Below are positions 5,972 to 10,869 of a stretch of 10,869 nt of DNA, piece by piece (the stretch's first letter is position 1; each line of letters starts with the position of its first letter). The stretch comes from Actinomycetes bacterium (GTDB lineage: Bacteria > Actinomycetota > Coriobacteriia > WRKU01 > WQUG01), in contig WQUG01000067.1 of the NCBI GenBank assembly GCA_009785855.1, forward strand, positions 1 through 10,869, in the 5' to 3' direction. The notes under the pieces were generated by a model, which did not search any database, was not told where the DNA came from, and was given only the letters and a program-made list of their open reading frames with translations. The translations under genes were made by a program, and so were the position numbers.

Positions 5972-6811
5972 ATGACGGTCGACTTCGCACTGGGCATCGA
6001 CGTCGGGGGCACCAAGATCGCAGCCGGTCTTGTCGATGGCAGAGGACGCATCCGCAACGACAAACGCGTGGCGACCCCCGTGGGTCTGGGAGCCTACGCG
6101 GTCATCGACGCGATCATCAGCTGTGCGCGCGAGGTCATCGGCAAGACGCCGCGCTCGGATGTGGTCGGGGTGGGTCTCGGCGTGCCCTCGCAGGTCGACT
6201 TCGACCGCCAGGAGGTCGAGTTCAGTGAACTCATCCCCTTTGTAGGCACGGATGTGCGCACGCTCGTCTCAAGCGAGCTGGGGCTGACCGTCACGATGGA
6301 CAACGACGCGAACCTTGCCGCGCTGGGCGAGCGAAGGTTCGGCGCGGCGCGCGAGGTCGACGACTTCATCATGCTCACGCTGGGGACGGGCGTCGGCTCC
6401 GGGCTGTTCCTGGCAGGACAGCTGTACCGGGGCGCCCACGGTCTGGCGGGCGAGATCGGCCATACGACGATCGATCTGCGTGGTCCGGGCTGCCTCTGCG
6501 GTGGGAGCGGACATTTCGAGACGCTCTTCCAGGAAGCGCAGACCCCCGCAGAGCGCGCCCTGGTCCTGGCGGCGGGTCTTGCCAACCTCATCAACACCTT
6601 CAATCCGCGACTCATCATCATCGGCGGCGGCATCGGCAACGGTGACCACAGGCTCGTGCATGATGCCGCACAGCGGGCGACTCAGCAGTCGATGGCGGGT
6701 CGCAAGCATCTGCAGATCATCCCGACGACCTTAGGCGATGATGCGGGCGTGTTGGGAGGAGCGGCGCTTGCGTTCGCGGAGGCCGACGAGAGGGAAAGGT
6801 TCGTACGATGA
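5972..6811 (+). CDS. ROK-family sugar kinase (glucokinase-like), compact form
   Basis: A 279-residue ROK-family protein without an N-terminal helix-turn-helix, so a kinase rather than a NagC/Mlc-type repressor; glucose or another hexose is the likely substrate. Visible: phosphate-binding motif GIDVGGTK (8-15), NDAN with catalytic Asp112, LTLGTGVGSGLFL, EIGH with His164, and IIIGGGIG near the C terminus. The zinc site is unusual: C174 and C176 are present, but the third Cys of the normal CxCGxxGCxE pattern is His181. The helical stretch between E183 and ANLIN (204-208) is only about 20 residues, against roughly 60 in most ROK kinases. It starts 8 bases after the preceding stop with a weak ribosome binding site, and its stop overlaps the next start (ATGA), so the two are coupled. 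Confidence 0.9.
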   Translation: MTVDFALGIDVGGTKIAAGLVDGRGRIRNDKRVATPVGLGAYAVIDAIISCAREVIGKTPRSDVVGVGLGVPSQVDFDRQEVEFSELIPFVGTDVRTLVSSELGLTVTMDNDANLAALGERRFGAAREVDDFIMLTLGTGVGSGLFLAGQLYRGAHGLAGEIGHTTIDLRGPGCLCGGSGHFETLFQEAQTPAERALVLAAGLANLINTFNPRLIIIGGGIGNGDHRLVHDAAQRATQQSMAGRKHLQIIPTTLGDDAGVLGGAALAFAEADERERFVR

Positions 6812-8562
6812 CGATGTCTTATGAAGAGCGCATCATGGTCCTGCGCGACAAAGCCGCTGATATAGAGGTCGAGCTGCCGGTGGACGTGGCGGACTACCTT
6901 GCCGGGCGCAGTGATTCACCCAATGACCTGAAGAGCAGCCTCATCAACGTGGCGAGCTTCGCGCATCAGCGTCGTCGTCCCATCTCGCTTGCGCTGGCCA
7001 AGTTCTATCTGGACGGAGAGCGCCCAGAGGGGGGCATCGAGGCCCTGCCGACCGAAGTCGCCGATCAGCTCATCCTGGGGGCTGAGATCGACGAGCCTCA
7101 AGAGATGTCCGCGACGACCCTTGAGCTGCCGCTTGTGACGCCGCCGGAGGTGGCCACGTTCTCGACCTTCCAGTCAGAGGACCCCGTCACTTCCGCGTTA
7201 GAAGAAGGAGCGTACCCGCCGGACCTGGTCGAGCCTCCCGAGTTCGACTACGAACCGTATGCTGATGAGCCGGTTTACGATGAGGACGTCTATGAGGACT
7301 TCGACGTGAGTGAGCCGGAGCCAGAGCCGTCGCCGGTACCGGCCTCGCAAGCGACACCGGCACCGACACCGGCTCAAGGGCTGCTCGATGATACGCCGTC
7401 GCCGGTGTCGGCCTCGCAAGCGACACCGACACCGACACCGGCGCTTGCTCCTGTTCCCGTGCAGTTCGCGCCGATGCGCTCCGAGCGCAAGCGCTCGATG
7501 CTCGAGCGCGTCAGGTCGCTTCTGCAGCGCGCCGGTATCGAGCAGGTCGTCAGCCCGGGTGACCAGGTCGCCATCAAAGTCCACTTCGGCGAGGCGGGCA
7601 ACACGGCCTTCGTGAGCCCGATCTACACGCGCGAGGTCGTGCGCCTCGTGCGCGAACTGGGCGGCAAACCCTTCGTGACCGACGCGAACACACTCTACTC
7701 CGGCATGCGCGCCAACGCGATCGATCACATCCAGTGCGCGCTGGAGAACGGCTTCTCCTACGCGACGATCGGCGCGCCCATCATCATCGCCGACGGCCTG
7801 AACGGGCATGCGGCCACCGAGGTCCGTATCGACGGCAAGCACTTCGACACGGTCAAGTTGGGGAGCGCGGCCATCGAGGCCGACGCCATGATCGTCATCA
7901 GCCATGTCAAGGGCCACGAGTTCGCGGGATTCGGCGGAGCGCTCAAGAACGTGGGCATGGGGCTGGGCTGTCGCAGCGCCAAGCAGCGCATGCATTCCGG
8001 CGTCAAGCCACAGGTCACTCCTGACAAGTGCAGCAACTGCGGCAAGTGCATCAGCTGGTGCGCCTCACACTGCATCTCGACCCGGATACAAGCGGATGGC
8101 AGCCGGGCGTCCTGGATCGACCAGGACTGTTGCATCGGCTGCGGCGAATGCGTAGCGGCCTGCACGTACGGGGCCATCGAGGTCAACTGGGAGACCGATG
8201 CGGGCGACTTCCTCGAGCGTATGGTCGAGCATGCGGCCGGTGCGCTTGCGAACAAGCGCGACAAGACGGCCTTCCTGTCGTTCATCACCGACGTCTCGCC
8301 GGACTGCGACTGCTTCGCGATGTCGGACGCGGCCATCGTGAATGATATCGGCGTGCTTGCGGCGCGTGACATCGTGGCGATCGATCAGGCGGCCTATGAC
8401 CTGGTGCGCCAGGCGACCGGGCTTGACGGCAGCCTGGGCGAGGGGCTTGCGCCCGGCGAGGACAAGTTCCAGGCGCTGACCGGCGTCGATGGCGCCCATA
8501 CCATGGCCTATGCGGAGGTTATGGGGCTCGGCTCGCGCCACTATGAGCTGAAGACCGTCTGA
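6808..8562 (+). CDS. DnaA-lid-like domain fused to a DUF362 4Fe-4S protein
   Basis: A 584-residue three-part protein. Residues 4-70 resemble the AAA+ lid (domain IIIb) of DnaA: YEERIMVLRDKA, then LPVDVADYLA, SLINVASFA and RPISLALAKFYL follow DnaA's order and spacing. The sensor-2 Arg position is Asn39, and no Walker motifs exist. Residues about 75-217 are an acidic Pro/Glu/Tyr then Pro/Thr/Ala-rich linker holding a 23-residue repeat. Residues about 218-584 are a full-length DUF362 protein (VAIKVHFGEAGNTAF, FVTDANTLY, SHVKGHEFAGFGGALKN, SPDCDCFAMSDA). It contains two 4Fe-4S ligand sets, C408/C411/C414/C418 and C442/C445/C448/C452. DUF362 proteins are presumed redox proteins of anaerobes without an assigned reaction. 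GGGAAAGG lies 8 bases before the ATG; a second ATG is at 6814. It is coupled to the ROK kinase gene by a 4-base overlap. Confidence 0.9.
   Translation: MTMSYEERIMVLRDKAADIEVELPVDVADYLAGRSDSPNDLKSSLINVASFAHQRRRPISLALAKFYLDGERPEGGIEALPTEVADQLILGAEIDEPQEMSATTLELPLVTPPEVATFSTFQSEDPVTSALEEGAYPPDLVEPPEFDYEPYADEPVYDEDVYEDFDVSEPEPEPSPVPASQATPAPTPAQGLLDDTPSPVSASQATPTPTPALAPVPVQFAPMRSERKRSMLERVRSLLQRAGIEQVVSPGDQVAIKVHFGEAGNTAFVSPIYTREVVRLVRELGGKPFVTDANTLYSGMRANAIDHIQCALENGFSYATIGAPIIIADGLNGHAATEVRIDGKHFDTVKLGSAAIEADAMIVISHVKGHEFAGFGGALKNVGMGLGCRSAKQRMHSGVKPQVTPDKCSNCGKCISWCASHCISTRIQADGSRASWIDQDCCIGCGECVAACTYGAIEVNWETDAGDFLERMVEHAAGALANKRDKTAFLSFITDVSPDCDCFAMSDAAIVNDIGVLAARDIVAIDQAAYDLVRQATGLDGSLGEGLAPGEDKFQALTGVDGAHTMAYAEVMGLGSRHYELKTV
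7326..7442 (+). repeat. Direct repeat in linker coding sequence (48-bp units, 69-bp period)
   Basis: Units 7326-7373 and 7395-7442 differ at only a few bases and are separated by 21 bases; the 69-base period equals 23 codons, so the frame is kept. In protein the units read PSPVPASQATPAPTPA and PSPVSASQATPTPTPA. The repeat lies in the flexible linker between the DnaA-lid-like and DUF362 domains and probably arose by duplication. Confidence 0.9.
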
Positions 8563-8587
8563 ACACGCACCAGAAACAGGAGTAGCT

Positions 8588-9274
8588 ATGCCTGAAGAGC
8601 TTCATCGCGGAGCGCTCTATGTGGTGGGTACCCCCATCGGTAACCTCGCGGATCTGACGCCGCGCGCGACCGCGATCCTGTCAGGCGTCGACGCGATCCT
8701 CGCGGAGGACACGCGTCGGACCCGCGCGCTTCTGACCCATGCCGGGATCCATGCGACGCTCGAGCGCTTCGACGACGTGACGAGCGCGTCCAGGACCCCC
8801 CGCGTGGTCGAGCGCCTCGCCGGCGGCGAGACACTGGCGCTGGTCAGCGACGCCGGCATGCCGGGTATCAGCGACCCGGGCGCACCTCTGGTCGCGGCCT
8901 GTCGCGACGCTGGTATCGAGGTCGTGCCCATCCCCGGGCCGTCCGCGGCTGTGGTCGCGCTCGCCGCCTCGGGGCTTCCGACCCACGCCTACTACTTCGC
9001 GGGCTTTCCTCCGCGCAAGCCCGGCAAACGCGCGAAACTCCTGGACGCGCTCGAACCCCTCAACGCGACGCTCGTCTTCTACGAGTCGCCGCTGCGGGTC
9101 GCCAGGCTCTGCGCAGAACTTGCCGAGCGCTTTCCGCAGCGCACCGGCGTCCTGGCGCGCGAGCTCACGAAGCTCCACGAGGAGATCGTCCGCCTCCCGC
9201 TGCCAGAACTTGCTGCTGACCTGGCCGCCCGCCCCAGCATCAAAGGCGAGTGCGTCCTGCTCGTCTCCCCCTGA
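8588..9274 (+). CDS. rsmI: 16S rRNA (cytidine-2'-O)-methyltransferase RsmI, short form
   Basis: A 228-residue SAM-dependent methyltransferase of the tetrapyrrole-methylase fold. RsmI 2'-O-methylates C1402 of 16S rRNA in the ribosomal P site. Motifs: GTPIGNLADLTPRA (14-27), AEDTRRTR (39-46), LVSDAGMPGISDPG (85-98), IPGPSA (115-120), FPPRKPGKR and the late FYESPLR. The protein stops at GECVLLVSP, where the catalytic domain ends, and lacks the small C-terminal helical domain of about 50 residues seen in E. coli RsmI (286 residues). The remaining 59 bases before metG hold a promoter, with no room for a frameshifted tail. The start has ACAGGAG 5 bases upstream. It lies 25 bases after the DUF362 gene, probably in the same operon. 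RsmI is often found beside metG. Confidence 0.93.
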   Translation: MPEELHRGALYVVGTPIGNLADLTPRATAILSGVDAILAEDTRRTRALLTHAGIHATLERFDDVTSASRTPRVVERLAGGETLALVSDAGMPGISDPGAPLVAACRDAGIEVVPIPGPSAAVVALAASGLPTHAYYFAGFPPRKPGKRAKLLDALEPLNATLVFYESPLRVARLCAELAERFPQRTGVLARELTKLHEEIVRLPLPELAADLAARPSIKGECVLLVSP

Positions 9275-9298
9275 CGGTTCTCCACATGCTAGGATAAT
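9271..9298 (+). promoter_or_regulatory. Probable promoter of metG
   Basis: CTGACG (9271-9276, 4 of 6 to -35) overlaps the rsmI stop codon; after a 16-base spacer comes GATAAT (9293-9298, 5 of 6 to -10). An overlapping alternative -10 is TAGGAT (9290-9295), preceded by TGC as an extended -10. The leader is about 30 bases and ends with the ribosome binding site AAGGAG (9321-9326). The AT-rich patch stands out in this GC-rich window. Confidence 0.6.
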
Positions 9299-9333
9299 AA
9301 TCGAACACAGGTGTCTATCCAAGGAGCAACCCG

Positions 9334-10869
9334 ATGCCAGAACCCGAGCAGCGCTCGTACTATGTGACCACGCCCATCTACTACGTCAACGCCGCCCCGC
9401 ATCTGGGTACGGCCTATACGACCATCGCCGCTGACGCCCTGGCGCGCTATCAGCGGATGTGTGGCCGTGACGTCCTGTTCCTGACCGGTCTGGACGAGCA
9501 TGGCCAGAAGATCGAGGAGGCGGCCTCCGCCGGTGGGCAGACCCCGCAGGAGTGGGTCGACGCCCTTGCGCCGACCTTCACCGATCTCTGGGACCAGCTT
9601 GCCGTAAGCCACGACCGCTTCATCCGCACGACCGAGGCCGACCACATCCGCGCGGTCCAGACCCTGGCCCAGCAGCTCTACGACTCAGGTGACATCTACC
9701 CAGGCACCTACCAAGGCTGGTACTGCGTGCCCGACGAGGCCTACTGGGCAGAGAGCGACCTCGAGATGCCTGTCGCCGCTGCCGCCCCCGCGCCCCTCTG
9801 TCCGGACTGTGGACGCCCTCTGCGCTACGTCGAGGAGGAGAACTACTTCTTCCGCCTCTCGAGCTATCAGGACTGGCTGCTGGCCCTCTATGAGCAGTAT
9901 CCGGACTTCATCGGGCCCGAGACCCGCCGCAACGAGGTCGTCTCGTTCGTGCGCGGCGGGCTGAAGGACCTCTCGATCTCGCGCGCCAACGTCAAGTGGG
10001 GCGTGCCGCTTCCCTGGGACACGAGCCACACGATGTATGTCTGGTTCGACGCGCTCATCAACTACATCAGCGCGGTGGGCTACGGCGACAAGCGGCGTTT
10101 CGCGGAGTTCACGCGGCGCTGGCCGGCCAACCTGCACCTTGTGGGCAAGGACATCATCCGCTTCCACTGCGTGATCTGGCCCGCGATGCTGCACGCCGCG
10201 CGCCTGCCGCTGCCCGAGCGCATCTTCGCCCACGGCTTTCTGCTCACGAAGGGCGAGAAGATGAGCAAGTCCAAGGGCAACGCCGCCGATCCCGCGACGC
10301 TGGTCGCGCGCTTCGGCGTCGACGGCTACCGCTACTACTTCCTGCGCGACGTGAACTTCGGCGCCGACGGCTCGATCTCGGATGAGGCCATGCTGCAGCG
10401 CTACAACGGCGACCTGGCCAACGACTGGGGCAACCTCTGCTCGCGGCTCTTCAACATGGTGGGCAAGTACTGCGGTGGCGTCGTCCCTGATCCGCAGGCA
10501 GGCGAGTGCGCCCATGGATGCACTCAGGAAGGCGAGGAGCTGCGCGCCATCGCCGCCGGCCTCTCCGAGCGCGTCGACGCCGCTTTCGCACGCTGCGACT
10601 TCGCGGCGGCGCTCGAGGCGGTCTGGGACCTGGTCAAGGCGACCAACCGCTACCTTGAGACCTCAGCGCCCTGGACGCTTGCGAAGGCCGCCGAAGACTC
10701 CCCGGAACACGCCCGTCTGCAGGCGGTGCTGTACGCCGCGCTGGAGGCCTGCCGCATCGTGGCGCTCTACACCGCGCCCGTGCTGCCCAACACCGCAGCC
10801 GAGGTCCACGCGCGCCTCGGCCTGCCCGCGCTGGACTGCAGCAGCACCGCTGCCCGCGCCGGCCAGCTG
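9334..10869 (+). CDS. metG: Methionyl-tRNA synthetase, 3' end outside window
   Basis: The first 512 residues of a class I methionyl-tRNA synthetase, which charges initiator and elongator tRNA-Met. The frame is open to the window end. Motifs: N-terminal TTPIYYVNAAPHLGTAY holding the HIGH-type signature (PHLG, 22-25), DEHGQKI, the connective-peptide knuckle (C131, D134, C156, C159), the KMSKS loop at 309-313 inside GEKMSKSKGN, and the C-terminal helical anticodon-binding domain. D134 takes the place of a Cys in the usual CxxC...CxxC pattern. MetRS proteins are about 510-660 residues, so either a short end or a C-terminal tRNA-binding domain remains beyond the window. The start is set by AAGGAG 7 bases upstream. 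It lies 59 bases after rsmI and appears to have its own promoter. Confidence 0.97.
   Translation, partial: MPEPEQRSYYVTTPIYYVNAAPHLGTAYTTIAADALARYQRMCGRDVLFLTGLDEHGQKIEEAASAGGQTPQEWVDALAPTFTDLWDQLAVSHDRFIRTTEADHIRAVQTLAQQLYDSGDIYPGTYQGWYCVPDEAYWAESDLEMPVAAAAPAPLCPDCGRPLRYVEEENYFFRLSSYQDWLLALYEQYPDFIGPETRRNEVVSFVRGGLKDLSISRANVKWGVPLPWDTSHTMYVWFDALINYISAVGYGDKRRFAEFTRRWPANLHLVGKDIIRFHCVIWPAMLHAARLPLPERIFAHGFLLTKGEKMSKSKGNAADPATLVARFGVDGYRYYFLRDVNFGADGSISDEAMLQRYNGDLANDWGNLCSRLFNMVGKYCGGVVPDPQAGECAHGCTQEGEELRAIAAGLSERVDAAFARCDFAAALEAVWDLVKATNRYLETSAPWTLAKAAEDSPEHARLQAVLYAALEACRIVALYTAPVLPNTAAEVHARLGLPALDCSSTAARAGQL

Noticed and set aside
6808..7460. The fusion protein as two genes joined by an assembly error or frameshift
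   Set aside because: The frame is continuous, the lid-like part starts at a coupled ATG with a good ribosome binding site, codon use is uniform, and the linker has no internal stop or obvious new start before the DUF362 part.
7198..7995. Minus-strand open frame of 265 codons opposite the DUF362 gene
   Set aside because: Arg/His-rich shadow translation with no motif; the plus-strand protein is clearly coding.
9292..9320. GGATA...TATCC dyad with inner ACAC/GTGT before metG, considered as a leader riboswitch or T-box
   Set aside because: Arms are short, the left arm lies in the -10 region and would not be transcribed, and the leader of about 30 bases is too short for a T-box.
9685..10515. Minus-strand open frame of 276 codons opposite metG
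   Set aside because: It covers the conserved MetRS core and KMSKS region and has no ribosome binding site or recognisable motif.

Overview
The window is GC-rich, densely coded bacterial DNA. The cytoplasmic housekeeping genes, a CCA-encoding tRNA, a DUF362-type 4Fe-4S protein and the Cys-rich insertion in HisRS together suggest an anaerobic, high-GC Gram-positive bacterium. My best guess is Actinobacteria, class Coriobacteriia or a relative. This is an inference from gene content; no marker here fixes the taxon.

Layout. (1) 1-4868, plus strand: a tightly packed run of the 3' part of hisS, then aspS, an XRE-cupin regulator, a PASTA-repeat membrane protein and a family 4 glycosyltransferase. 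Gaps are 11, 28, 15 and -4 bases. (2) 4868-5135: a non-coding island with a minus-strand tRNA-Phe(GAA), its promoter and terminator, and a plus-strand promoter for the next operon. (3) 5136-9274, plus strand: an unrecognised secreted membrane-anchored protein, a compact ROK-family sugar kinase, a fusion protein (DnaA-lid-like domain, acidic Pro/Thr linker, DUF362 plus two 4Fe-4S sites), and a short rsmI. Gaps are 8, -4 and 25 bases. (4) 9271-10869: a promoter and metG, cut by the window end.

Much of the window serves translation: three aminoacyl-tRNA synthetases (His, Asp, Met), tRNA-Phe and the 16S rRNA methyltransferase RsmI. Between them sit envelope and regulatory genes (XRE-cupin, PASTA, glycosyltransferase, secreted protein) and a kinase/redox pair. 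I see no mobile element, CRISPR array, phage gene or origin.

The most unusual item is the 584-residue protein at 6808-8562. Its first 70 residues read like the AAA+ lid (domain IIIb) of the replication initiator DnaA, without the ATPase core, and they are joined by a repeat-bearing linker to a complete DUF362 ferredoxin-like protein. Second is the PASTA protein at 3157-3786, which starts with only the last strand of a PASTA repeat and ends with a repeat missing exactly that strand, and which has no signal peptide.
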